Of a stretch of 17,321 bases of DNA, positions 1-7,742 are shown piece by piece (the first letter of the stretch is position 1; each line of letters begins with the position of its first letter). The DNA is from Bacteroidota bacterium (GTDB lineage Bacteria > Bacteroidota > Bacteroidia > Bacteroidales > JAAYUG01). The notes beneath the pieces were generated by a model. It searched no databases. It saw nothing but the letters and a program-made list of their open reading frames with translations, and had not been told where the DNA came from. Position numbers and translations under genes: made by a program. The DNA lies in assembly GCA_021812865.1 (NCBI GenBank), contig JAKAMP010000004.1:1-17321 (forward strand). Reading direction: 5' to 3'.

Positions 1-1
1 T

Positions 2-1543
2 TCGGTCACAAGTAATTCAACATTTTACTGGGATTTCGGAGATGGACAGTACGATACGCTGACAAGCAAGCTCACCTTTGGACATACATATTTCAATCCC
101 GGGAGTGCCATCAAAACGTATACACTGAATATGAAGGCAGTGACCAATTTCGGATGCAGCGACAGCACCCGATTGACTTTCGGGGTTTATCCGGGTGTGA
201 CAGCCGCGTTTGCCTTTGATTCAGCCGGCTGCAGTCCATTCACTTCTTCTTTGGACAACCACTCGGTCAACGCTTTTTATTATTCCTGGGATTTTGCCGA
301 CGGACAGGTTTCAGCCCTGCTAAACCCTACTCACATTTTCTATAATTCCAGCGCCTCCGACAAACTATTTACGGTGCGTCTCACGGCAATCTCCCTGAAC
401 AACTGCAAAGACTCCGTTTTACACGATATCCTGGTGTATGCCCAACCCGCTGCGATGTTCATACCATCCCCCGAACACCAGGTGTTTCAGCCTGGAGCGA
501 AAATAACCATTTCCAACCTGACGGATCACCAGTCCACGTGGAACTATCAATGGGATTTTGGCGACGGCACCATTTCAACCGATCACGACCCGGTATTTGA
601 TAGGACCTATACCAATTGGGCTCCAAACGATTCGGGCAATTTCTATAATATCAGCATGAGGGCAACCAACCCGATACATCTGCAATGTACAGATACAGTG
701 AGCGAAAAGGTAAGGATTTTCCCTCCTCCGCCTCATGCGTATGTTACCAATAGCGACACCTCAGGATGCATACCATTGACGGTGAATTTTACTTTCAACA
801 GTTTCTATTCCTTTTCAGATTCTGTTTACTGGGATTTTGGCGATGGAACCAACTCGAACGATGTAAATCCTTCACATGTTTACCCGCAGGCCGGATTATA
901 CAATGTATCACTGCGCGTGGTTGGGGATGGGGGGGTGTATACAGCCTATCAGCATATTTTTGCATATCCTCTTCCTATAGCCGATTTTGACGTTGCTCCG
1001 AGGATAGTTATGCTGCCAACCGACCATATTGAAGTGATTAATAAATCATCGCGCGATTCATCCTGGTATTGGAATTTCGGCGACGGCGCCACCTCGGAAG
1101 AACGGCAACCACAACACGTTTATTCAGCCGTTGGAGTATATGATGTAAGTCTGATTGTTGAAACCGAGCACCATTGCAGTGATACGCTTGTTAAATCGCG
1201 CGTCATTGAAGTTGTTCCGGCAGGGATCATTGAGTTCCCAACGGCATTTTCTCCCGACCTTGCTGGACCTTCGGATGGGCGATACAACGGATTATCAGGA
1301 TTGGCTGTGAATAACATTTTCTATCCCCATTACAGCGGCGTAGATAAGTACCATCTGGAAATATATTCCCGCTGGGGAGAACTGATTTTCACTTCTGATG
1401 ATATTACCGTCGGATGGGATGGCTACTACCATGGCAAACTTTGCAAGCAGGATGTTTATGTATGGAAAGCCACGGGGAAATTCGTGAATGGGCGATCCTT
1501 CATGAAAGCAGGGGATGTTACATTATTGCAGAAAAAAGACTGA
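2..1543 (+). CDS. PKD-repeat surface protein, C-terminal part, with T9SS type B sorting domain (5' end outside window)
   Basis: The reading frame is open from the first bases of the window, so only the C-terminal ~514 residues are present. Five PKD-type repeats are visible through their W-[DN]-F-[GA]-D-G cores near nt 29, 288, 550, 830 and 1070, about 80-93 residues apart. PKD domains are Ig-like beta-sandwiches used as stalks in secreted adhesins and enzymes. The last ~110 residues match the gliding-motility-associated / CHU_C type C-terminal domain: FPTAFSPD, then IYSRWGELIF, GWDGYYHGK and DVYVWKATG. This is a type B sorting signal for type IX secretion, so the protein is probably exported and placed at the cell surface or released. 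The next gene encodes a PorP/SprF protein, the partner family needed for type B cargo. No catalytic domain is visible in the part seen; one may lie upstream. Family and secretion route are fairly certain, function is unknown. Confidence 0.9.
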   Translation, partial: SVTSNSTFYWDFGDGQYDTLTSKLTFGHTYFNPGSAIKTYTLNMKAVTNFGCSDSTRLTFGVYPGVTAAFAFDSAGCSPFTSSLDNHSVNAFYYSWDFADGQVSALLNPTHIFYNSSASDKLFTVRLTAISLNNCKDSVLHDILVYAQPAAMFIPSPEHQVFQPGAKITISNLTDHQSTWNYQWDFGDGTISTDHDPVFDRTYTNWAPNDSGNFYNISMRATNPIHLQCTDTVSEKVRIFPPPPHAYVTNSDTSGCIPLTVNFTFNSFYSFSDSVYWDFGDGTNSNDVNPSHVYPQAGLYNVSLRVVGDGGVYTAYQHIFAYPLPIADFDVAPRIVMLPTDHIEVINKSSRDSSWYWNFGDGATSEERQPQHVYSAVGVYDVSLIVETEHHCSDTLVKSRVIEVVPAGIIEFPTAFSPDLAGPSDGRYNGLSGLAVNNIFYPHYSGVDKYHLEIYSRWGELIFTSDDITVGWDGYYHGKLCKQDVYVWKATGKFVNGRSFMKAGDVTLLQKKD

Positions 1544-1704
1544 GGAATGAAGGTTTGCAGGATGATAATAAGTGATTTACATATCATGTTTAATAAACGG
1601 TTAATATAATTTTCGGGAACCTGTGGCATTAATTTGTAAATTTAAAGGTATGATAATGCTATCATTATGTATCAAAAGGGATACCGGAGGGATGAAATGA
1701 CAAG

Positions 1705-2691
1705 ATGTTGAGAAAGAGATTACATATCGTTTTCATTGCATTGGTCGGGGCTGTTGTTACCTGTAATGTATCGGCTCAGGATCCGCAGTTCACACAATTC
1801 TATGCCAACAAGATGTATCTGGCACCGTCGTTTGCCGGGGCAACCAAGCAGAACCGTGCTTCGTTAATCTACAGGAACCAGTGGTCGGGTATTCCGGGGG
1901 CGTTCAATACGGTGGCTTTTTCCTTTGATCATTTTTTCCCGACTTTCAACAGTGGCTTGGGAGTGTTGGTGGTGCGCGATGTGGCCGGTACGGGTCGACT
2001 TGGCATGACAGGAGCCGGAATGGCCTATTCATATGATTTTCAGGTAAATGACAATCTGCATATTAGGCCGGGGTTGGGCTTTCAATATACCATGTATGGA
2101 ATTGATTTTGCCAGGCTGACCTTTAGCGATGAGCTTCTGAGCGGCTCATCGAGTACCATAGAGCAACCGCCTGAACGTAATTTTGTCGGGGCGCTTGACG
2201 GTTCCACATCCCTGCTTGTATATGCCAGCAAATTTTGGAGCGGGCTCACCGTGGAACACCTTTTACGGCCGAATGAATCATTTTACAGCAATGCGGCTTA
2301 TGTGCCTATACGCTACAGCCTGTTTGGCGGTTTCCAGGTGGTGAAAAGGGGGAAATTGCTGCGACCCATAGATGAAAGCCTATCCATAGCCTATATGTAC
2401 CGGCAACAGAAGGACAAGAAACAGCTCGACCTGGGATTGTACTGGTATAAGAGTCCTATTGTTATGGGCTTCTGGTACAGGGGAATTCCAGGGCTGAATA
2501 GTGACCGGGGCGATGCTATAGCCGTACTGCTTGGATTCAAGATTGACAAATTCAGCGTAGGATACAGCTATGATTTTACCATATCCAACCTTATCAATTC
2601 TACCCATGGATCACACGAAATTTCTCTGGTCTTTGAATTCCAGACTACACACCGGAAGAAGATTCATGCCATTCCATGCCCGGAATTCTGA
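1705..2691 (+). CDS. PorP/SprF family type IX secretion outer-membrane protein
   Basis: A 328-residue protein with a signal peptide (charged MLRKR, hydrophobic core, likely cleavage after NVSA before QDPQF). The mature start QDPQFTQFYANKMYLAPSFAG is the hallmark of the PorP/SprF family: an N-terminal QDPxFSQY-like motif, then N..Y.NPA.AG. The rest has alternating aromatic and polar strands typical of an outer-membrane beta-barrel, ending in HEISLVFEFQ. Length is normal for the family. Known members interact with PorE/PorK/PorN-type T9SS parts, and SprF is required for export of the type B cargo SprB. Genomes often carry several copies, each next to its own cargo gene; that is the arrangement here, with the PKD/type B protein 161 nt upstream on the same strand. 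A GGAGG-like ribosome site lies at 1686-1691. I saw no convincing promoter in the gap, so it may be cotranscribed with the cargo. Confidence 0.93.
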   Translation: MLRKRLHIVFIALVGAVVTCNVSAQDPQFTQFYANKMYLAPSFAGATKQNRASLIYRNQWSGIPGAFNTVAFSFDHFFPTFNSGLGVLVVRDVAGTGRLGMTGAGMAYSYDFQVNDNLHIRPGLGFQYTMYGIDFARLTFSDELLSGSSSTIEQPPERNFVGALDGSTSLLVYASKFWSGLTVEHLLRPNESFYSNAAYVPIRYSLFGGFQVVKRGKLLRPIDESLSIAYMYRQQKDKKQLDLGLYWYKSPIVMGFWYRGIPGLNSDRGDAIAVLLGFKIDKFSVGYSYDFTISNLINSTHGSHEISLVFEFQTTHRKKIHAIPCPEF

Positions 2692-2747
2692 GAGCAGAAC
2701 CGGTCAGAACTCCCCAACTTCAGGTCTCACAAAACCATTTACTTCAA

Positions 2748-2777
2748 TTGTCTATTTGCATTAAAAATCTATCTTTG
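2748..2777 (+). promoter_or_regulatory. Bacteroidota-type promoter for the ompH-like gene
   Basis: TTG at 2748-2750, 19 nt, then TATCTTTG at 2770-2777: an exact match to the Bacteroides -33 / -7 consensus TTG-N19-TAnnTTTG. The ATG at 2798 follows 20 nt later, so the 5' leader would be very short. It gives the chaperone-glycosyltransferase pair its own start, separate from the PorP/SprF gene. Confidence 0.75.
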
Positions 2778-2797
2778 TCCATCCAAAACGCAAAAGA

Positions 2798-3406
2798 ATG
2801 AAAAGATTACCCATTATCCTGAATGCCATCCTGATTGTAGCCGTGGCTGTATTGTATTTTCTCTATTTCAATTCAGGCAAAAGCAAATCCTCGCAACAGG
2901 CTACCCTGGCCAGCAATTATACAGGGGCGATGAAGATTGCCTATGTGAATATTGACAGCCTGATGAACAAATTCAACCTGTATAATCAGAACCAGCAGAA
3001 ACTGGCAGAAAAACAGAAAAAGGCCGAGGCTCAGTTCAATGAAAAGTCAAGCCAGTTCCAGGCACATTACAATGATTTCCAGAACAGGGTGAACAAGGGG
3101 CTGATCACATCGGCCGATGCTCAGGAAATGCAGAAACAGCTTTCAGATGAGCAACAGAATCTGGTTAAGCTGAACGACCAGCTTCGCCAGGAACTCGCCG
3201 ATGAGAGCAGCGTTCTGACCAGGCAGGTTCTGAATGAAGTGGAAAATTTTCTGAAGGACTACACCAAGGATCATCCCTATTCCTATATCGTAAGCTATTC
3301 TTTCCCTGGTCCGGTGCTTTACGCAAACGACAGCCTCGATATTACCAATGAAGTCCTTGGTCTTTTGAACGATAAGTTCAAAGATACCGGTAAAGAGAAG
3401 AAATAA
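2798..3406 (+). CDS. OmpH/Skp-family periplasmic chaperone-like protein, membrane-anchored
   Basis: A 202-residue protein. Residues 5-24 form one hydrophobic segment (LPIILNAILIVAVAVLYFLY) with no cleavage site, so it is probably a signal anchor. The domain starts with KIAYVNIDSLMNKF, the usual opening of OmpH/Skp proteins, followed by a long charged, Gln/Lys/Glu-rich helical stretch (about 60-150) expected to form the coiled-coil arms that hold unfolded outer-membrane proteins. The end (SYIVSYSFPGPVLYANDSLDITNEVLGLLN) matches the closing beta-alpha part with the family's DIT..V...LN pattern. Bacteroidota carry several such proteins, some anchored as here. It precedes a glycosyltransferase gene by 8 nt and has its own consensus promoter. 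The family call is firm; the client proteins are unknown. Confidence 0.86.
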   Translation: MKRLPIILNAILIVAVAVLYFLYFNSGKSKSSQQATLASNYTGAMKIAYVNIDSLMNKFNLYNQNQQKLAEKQKKAEAQFNEKSSQFQAHYNDFQNRVNKGLITSADAQEMQKQLSDEQQNLVKLNDQLRQELADESSVLTRQVLNEVENFLKDYTKDHPYSYIVSYSFPGPVLYANDSLDITNEVLGLLNDKFKDTGKEKK

Positions 3407-3414
3407 GAATCTAT

Positions 3415-4695
3415 ATGGACTTTGCTGCACCTTATTTCAGCAGGCAGAAGTCCTTTGTTCCGCTGATTCAGGGAGCTCCGGAAAAATCACTCCAGCAGAT
3501 CATTGTCATTCCGGCCACACGGGAGAAAGAATTACTTTCTTCCGTGTTGTCGTTTTGTGCCTGTACCCGGCCAACCCATCCCGTGGAGATCATTGTTCTC
3601 ATCAATGAGCCCGGGCAAGCAGGCGAGGAGGAAAGGGAAATCAACCGCACGGCCTACGGAGAAATGGTGCAACTGAGCCGGGAGATGCCCGTGAGCTGGA
3701 TAAAACTGTACCCTTTGTTTCAGGATGGCATTCCGGAGAAAATTGCAGGAGTGGGTAATGCACGAAAACTTGGTATGGACCAGGCATTGTGGAGATTCCG
3801 GCAGATCGGAATACCGGAGGGACTTATTGTCTCCTTTGATGCCGATGCTGTTTGCGATCCTGATTACCTGCAGGCGCTCGAAAATCAAATGAAACGGATG
3901 CCCCGTACCAGGGGATTATCCATCTATTTCGAACATGACCTCAGCCGGGAACGGAATAATGAGCTGCAGCGGGCCGCCATCATTTCGTATGAAACCTATT
4001 TAAGGACATACAAACTGGCCCTGCAGCAGACAGGTTTTCCATTCAGTTTTCACACCGTTGGTTCGTCATTTGCCGTAAGTGCATCAACCTATGCCATGCA
4101 GGGGGGAATGAACAGGAACAAGGCAGGTGAGGACTTTTACTTTCTTCAAAAAGTAATTCCGCTGGGCAACTTCCTTGAAATCAATGATACGCGGATATTG
4201 CTATCGCCGAGAATATCCGATAGGGTTCCGTTTGGTACCGGCGCTGCCATGCAAAAGCTGCTCAGGGAAGGTCAGTCACAGTTTTTAACCTACCATTTGG
4301 ATGCATTTCATGACATGGAAATACTCTTCCGTTCGGCAGCAGTGTACTTTGGGATGGACCGGGAAGAAACTGACCGCAGAATGAAAGAACTGCCCGAACC
4401 TCTGTTGCAATTCCTCCTGTTGAACAGTTTTGGCGAAGCTTTGACAGAAATGAACCGGAATGCATCGGGCGAAAACACATTCCTGAAGCGGTTTTACCAG
4501 TGGTTCAATGCTTTCAGGGTGCTGAAATACCTTAATTATTCGCATAAAGCGCATTACCGGAAGATACCGGCCTCTGAAGCAGGTAAACAAATTCTCGATC
4601 GTATGGGAATCCAATACATCAACCAGCCAACCGATGAACAGATTCTCCTGGAGTTGCGCAGATACGAGAGGGGAGGAGCAGGCCTGGCCGGATAA
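3415..4695 (+). CDS. GT2-like (GT-A fold) glycosyltransferase
   Basis: A 426-residue cytosolic protein without signal peptide. The first ~250 residues look like a GT-A glycosyltransferase: a beta-strand/loop IIVIPATRE near 29-37, a second strand EIIVLINEP (58-66), GVGNARKLGMDQAL (112-125), the acidic DxD metal/nucleotide-sugar site FDADAVCDPDY (141-151), and AGEDFYFLQKV (237-247) in the place of the catalytic-base [ED]D motif. The remaining 170 residues are mostly helical and unassigned. Donor and acceptor cannot be read from the sequence. It starts 8 nt after the OmpH-like stop codon, so the two are very likely one transcript; this pairing suggests a link with envelope building but proves nothing about the substrate. 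It ends convergently with the DivIC-like gene. Confidence 0.8.
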   Translation: MDFAAPYFSRQKSFVPLIQGAPEKSLQQIIVIPATREKELLSSVLSFCACTRPTHPVEIIVLINEPGQAGEEEREINRTAYGEMVQLSREMPVSWIKLYPLFQDGIPEKIAGVGNARKLGMDQALWRFRQIGIPEGLIVSFDADAVCDPDYLQALENQMKRMPRTRGLSIYFEHDLSRERNNELQRAAIISYETYLRTYKLALQQTGFPFSFHTVGSSFAVSASTYAMQGGMNRNKAGEDFYFLQKVIPLGNFLEINDTRILLSPRISDRVPFGTGAAMQKLLREGQSQFLTYHLDAFHDMEILFRSAAVYFGMDREETDRRMKELPEPLLQFLLLNSFGEALTEMNRNASGENTFLKRFYQWFNAFRVLKYLNYSHKAHYRKIPASEAGKQILDRMGIQYINQPTDEQILLELRRYERGGAGLAG

Positions 4696-4709
4696 ACATG
4701 TACAGGGAA

Positions 4710-4730
4710 GAAAACCAGCCGGGAGTTTTC
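4710..4730. terminator. Weak hairpin between convergent genes
   Basis: GAAAAC (4710-4715) and GTTTTC (4725-4730) can form a 6-bp stem with a 9-nt loop in the 59-nt gap between the convergent glycosyltransferase and DivIC-like genes. There is no clear U-run on either strand. Its position suggests a transcription end, but the stem is weak. Confidence 0.25.
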
Positions 4731-4754
4731 AATTTAAGTTTACCTGGTCATGAA

Positions 4755-5054
4755 CTAATGGTCGGTGAAGATGAATATATCCTCGTTGTCTTTCTTCATT
4801 AAGAATTGTTCCCGGGCAAACTTCTCGAGATTTTCCCTATTTGTTTTGAGCTCTTTCAATCGCTGGGTATCCTCCTTGATTTTTTTCTCATAAAATTCCC
4901 TGTCCTGCTGCAACTGCTTCAGGTCACTCAAGCTCTGAAGCCTGTCAATCAGGTTGAACTCGTCGAAGAACGTCAGCCAGATAAGGAAAATGAGCGTCGT
5001 CAGGAAATATTTATTTCTGACAAACTTAGGCAACCTGTTCCACAGCTTACTCAT
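4755..5054 (-). CDS. DivIC/FtsB-family septum formation initiator
   Basis: A 99-residue protein with the standard layout of the family: a short basic cytoplasmic start (MSKLWNRLPKFVRNKY), one membrane helix (about 17-31, FLTTLIFLIWLTFFD), then a periplasmic coiled coil (about 37-80, rich in Leu/Gln/Glu/Lys), and the closing NLEKFAREQFLMKKDNEDIF, which matches the REQY.M...GE.V.. signature. DivIC/FtsB proteins join FtsL and FtsQ/DivIB in the divisome and help activate septal wall synthesis. Length is normal. It is followed on the same strand by nothing close and preceded by the DUF5103 gene 127 nt upstream; a separate promoter-like -7 element (5078-5085) suggests independent transcription. Confidence 0.86.
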   Translation of the reverse strand: MSKLWNRLPKFVRNKYFLTTLIFLIWLTFFDEFNLIDRLQSLSDLKQLQQDREFYEKKIKEDTQRLKELKTNRENLEKFAREQFLMKKDNEDIFIFTDH

Positions 5055-5077
5055 CCGGTTCCAGATTATTGTTTATG

Positions 5078-5085
5078 CAAAGGTA
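5078..5085 (-). promoter_or_regulatory. -7 element upstream of the DivIC-like gene
   Basis: Read on the minus strand this is TACCTTTG, an exact TAnnTTTG, 24 nt before the ATG at 5054. No TTG is found 19-20 nt further upstream, so the promoter is only half supported. Confidence 0.42.
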
Positions 5086-5181
5086 ATCACAGCAGCGATG
5101 GCATAGGAAAGACAGTCTGTGAACTTATCAACCATTTAATGGATTTCTGCCGGTTAAGTGCAAAACTGTCTTTCCGTACAT

Positions 5182-6468
5182 CTATTTCCCGTTCTTTACC
5201 AGGGTGTTGAATACCTGCGTTCCTACGAGGCGGTCATAGTCTTTTTGGGCATCATGAACATACGACACAATGATATAATCATTTTCTGTTTCGAAGTGGT
5301 TGCCTTCGATGAAGGAAAGGTCAGGTTGCCGGCCGTTTTTCACCAGGGCGTACATGTAATTATAATATCCTTGTTTCAGAAGCATCGTAAGCTCATAGGA
5401 ACGGTTGGTGAAATTGTATTTCATGCAGTTCTGAGGAGTATAATTCCAGTCGCTCAATTCTCCGGTTACAAAAATATTCCCGTTCACAACGGGTTCCGTC
5501 CAGGGCAGGGTGAAATAAATATTCACATAATCGGCATCGGTACTGCTGCTGGAATCGCTTTCCATGCTAATGTAAAACTTCCCGTTCAGGTCGTTGTCGA
5601 AAAAATAGTCGTTAAAGGTCCTGGGTTTGTCGGAATGCAGGCCAATATTAAAGATATTGCCGGCAAAGGTTATGTTCTGCAGATGCGGGGAAAGATATCT
5701 AAGGCTTTTTGTATCGAAACTTCTGAATTCGTTTCCTCCGGGGAAAGAGTTTCTTCCATCGAAAAAATATTCAAATGAGTTTGACGAGGAAAGTACCGGC
5801 TGATTGTTCGTTTTCATATCGTTCCAGTTCCCGTTCTGTATCACGGCCAAAATGGGAGGAGAAGACAGGTCGGCATCGTTTAGTTCTTCGGTATTCACGG
5901 TGATGTCAAGGGCCTGGTTGCCGAGAGGTGTATCCCCTGTTAGGGTACGTTTCAATATAGCAGATACTACCGTTTTATTTTCCGATACCATAAAACGCTT
6001 CGAAAACACGGCTTTGCCCTGATTGTCAAACACAGTAATGAGGTAATTCCCGGATTTCTGAAAGTCCCAGCTATCCCCCGGTAAATTCATCTCGTGGTGA
6101 ACATAGGGAACATAAGTGTTGAATGAATAAGCATAATGCCTTATTCGGTAATCTTCTGGTGTATCCATGAACTCGAACGGATCGAGGTCATCCTTGATCC
6201 AGACTGCATTGCAATGGATAATTGAAAATGTGAAATCTGAAGCCGTGGTCGAAAGTTCATCAAAACTCAATACCAGTTTTTCAGGGGCGTGAAGCGAAAT
6301 GATAGGATAGGACAGTTGCCACCCTAGTTTATATATCTTGACGGTTTTTATCCGGTCACTCATTACCTGGTCATTCGCAGTATCGGGCTTGAGTGTAATG
6401 GTTTTGGCCGGAAGCTCCCATAGAAAAATGAAAGGTACCAGGAAGAAAAGGAATTTAGTCATACCCAT
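5182..6468 (-). CDS. DUF5103 / type IX secretion system plug protein
   Basis: About 428 residues with a signal peptide (MGMTKFLFFLVPFIFLWELPA). The sequence follows the DUF5103 family: SDRIKTVKIYKLGWQLSYPI near the start, DFTFSIIHCNAVWIKDDLDPFEFM, then SFNTYVPYVHHEMNLPGDSW, KSGNYLITVF, and a C-terminal Ig-like domain with FTGELSDWNYT-like and GYYNYMYALV motifs. Members of this family were identified as the Plug subunit that closes the periplasmic side of the SprA translocon in the type IX system of Flavobacterium johnsoniae. I prefer the start at 6468 because AAAGGAAAATCT precedes it, a good ribosome site; an upstream in-frame ATG at 6489 has none and would add seven residues ahead of the signal peptide. 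It is divergent from the apbE gene. The family call is strong; role in this organism is inferred from homologs. Confidence 0.86.
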   Translation of the reverse strand: MGMTKFLFFLVPFIFLWELPAKTITLKPDTANDQVMSDRIKTVKIYKLGWQLSYPIISLHAPEKLVLSFDELSTTASDFTFSIIHCNAVWIKDDLDPFEFMDTPEDYRIRHYAYSFNTYVPYVHHEMNLPGDSWDFQKSGNYLITVFDNQGKAVFSKRFMVSENKTVVSAILKRTLTGDTPLGNQALDITVNTEELNDADLSSPPILAVIQNGNWNDMKTNNQPVLSSSNSFEYFFDGRNSFPGGNEFRSFDTKSLRYLSPHLQNITFAGNIFNIGLHSDKPRTFNDYFFDNDLNGKFYISMESDSSSSTDADYVNIYFTLPWTEPVVNGNIFVTGELSDWNYTPQNCMKYNFTNRSYELTMLLKQGYYNYMYALVKNGRQPDLSFIEGNHFETENDYIIVSYVHDAQKDYDRLVGTQVFNTLVKNGK

Positions 6469-6637
6469 AGATTTTCCTTTGTTTATCATGATAACGGGGA
6501 ATCTCTCATAAAGGTGCCAAATAAAATCATTTTCTGCATAAGAAATCGTTTTTTACGCGTAATTCGTGATATTTGAAACAGGGATTATCGCACACTGAGT
6601 TTTATGTAGAATGCTATCAATCATAAATATACGCATC

Positions 6638-7639
6638 ATGAGGAAGATTTTTTATTTGGGATGGATTGCTATGCTGTTCATATCGTGTACCCGTTTCCAA
6701 GCCGATAAATACTCTTATATTGAAGGGTTTACCCAGGGTACTACTTACCATATCACTTTTCTCAATAAAAAACAGAAAGATTACAGCAAACAAATCCAGG
6801 GCCTGCTGGACAGTTTCGCCATGTCACTTTCCATTTACAACCCGCAATCTATTATAGGCAGGGTGAACAATAATGAAGATGTGTCTGTGGATCAATTTTT
6901 CACGGTTGTCTTCAACAAGGCCCAGGAAGTGGCAAGGGAGAGCAGTGGCGCCTTCGATATAACCGTGGGGCCGCTGGTGAATGCCTGGGGATTCGGCATT
7001 GCTCCTAAAATGAAGGTTGATAGCTCAGAAATAGATAGTCTGCGTAAACTGGTAGGTTATCAGAAAGTAAAACTGGTTAATGGCAAGGTTGTCAAGGATA
7101 TGCCAGGTATAAAGCTTGACGACAATGCCCTGGCTCCCGGATATTCGGTTGACCTGGTTTCCCAGTTATTCGAAAGCGAGGATATCAGAAATTACTTAGT
7201 GGAGATTGGGGGCGAGGTACGTGCAAGAGGAAGAAATCCAAAGGGCCAGATATGGAATGTTGGCATAGATAAACCCGAAGAAGGCAACAATGTACCCGGA
7301 TCGGACCTCCAGTCCATTGTAAGGCTGAAAAACAAAGCAGTGGCAACCTCCGGTAACTATCGCAAGTTTTATGAAGAGAATGGAGTGAAATATTCTCACC
7401 ATATTGACCCTTCCACGGGCTACCCTGCCCACCAGAACCTTCTCAGCGCTTCAGTTATGGCCGATGATTGCATCACCGCTGATGCATGGGGAACGGCTTT
7501 CATGGTGCTTGGACTGGAAAAAAGCAAGGAATTGCTCAGGAAGCATCCCGAACTGAATGTTTATTTCGTATACAGCGATTCCTTAGGCCGATACAGGGTT
7601 TGGAGCACCGGGGGATTTCAAAAGTGGATCGAAGAATGA
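6638..7639 (+). CDS. apbE: ApbE: FAD:protein FMN transferase, lipoprotein
   Basis: About 333 residues. ApbE moves FMN from FAD onto a Ser/Thr of target proteins (such as Nqr/Rnf subunits and other extracytoplasmic flavoproteins) using Mg2+. Seen here: a lipoprotein signal, MRKIFYLGWIAMLFISC, with Cys17 as the likely lipidated residue; TQGTTYHI; SGAFDITVGPLVNAWGFG; LVEIGGEVRARG; SHHIDPSTGYPA; and the metal-binding DAWGTAFMVLG. The start at 6638 gives a proper lipoprotein signal; an in-frame ATG at 6611 would add nine residues ahead of it. In the usual AKGY/AQGY motif this protein has LAPGYSVD, a Pro in place of Lys/Gln. No Nqr, Rnf or FMN-binding-domain target lies in the window. The gene is convergent with the small Cys-rich reading frame downstream; there is no evidence that the two are linked. 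Confidence 0.92.
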   Translation: MRKIFYLGWIAMLFISCTRFQADKYSYIEGFTQGTTYHITFLNKKQKDYSKQIQGLLDSFAMSLSIYNPQSIIGRVNNNEDVSVDQFFTVVFNKAQEVARESSGAFDITVGPLVNAWGFGIAPKMKVDSSEIDSLRKLVGYQKVKLVNGKVVKDMPGIKLDDNALAPGYSVDLVSQLFESEDIRNYLVEIGGEVRARGRNPKGQIWNVGIDKPEEGNNVPGSDLQSIVRLKNKAVATSGNYRKFYEENGVKYSHHIDPSTGYPAHQNLLSASVMADDCITADAWGTAFMVLGLEKSKELLRKHPELNVYFVYSDSLGRYRVWSTGGFQKWIEE

Positions 7640-7675
7640 ACCAACCGTTCAATTTTTCGGAGTCAGCCAAATAAA

Positions 7676-7697
7676 GAAAGCCCTACCAGGGGCTTTC
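7676..7697 (-). terminator. Hairpin downstream of the small Cys/Gly-rich ORF
   Basis: GAAAGCCC (7676-7683) pairs perfectly with GGGCTTTC (7690-7697) around a 6-nt loop. Read on the minus strand the stem is followed by TTTATTT, a U-rich tail, so it works best as a terminator for the minus-strand frame ending at 7743. On the plus strand it lies 36 nt after the apbE stop but is followed by an A-rich stretch, so it would be a poor intrinsic terminator for apbE. Confidence 0.55.
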
Positions 7698-7742
7698 AGG
7701 ATAAAAAAGGACAATCTTCTAGCAGGAGATCAAGGGGCTCGC

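Noticed and set aside
29..1087. The WDFGDG cores as a DNA repeat array
   Set aside because: Similarity is at protein level with divergent codons; it is the PKD domain pattern.
1562..1587. ATGATA-N14-TATCAT inverted repeat after the PKD gene as a terminator
   Set aside because: The stem is six A/T-rich pairs with a long loop and no U-run; likely chance in AT-rich DNA.
4806..5778. Plus-strand open frames of 134 and 206 codons opposite the DivIC-like and DUF5103 genes
   Set aside because: They are antisense to two well-recognised proteins, overlap each other, and show no domain or start signal.
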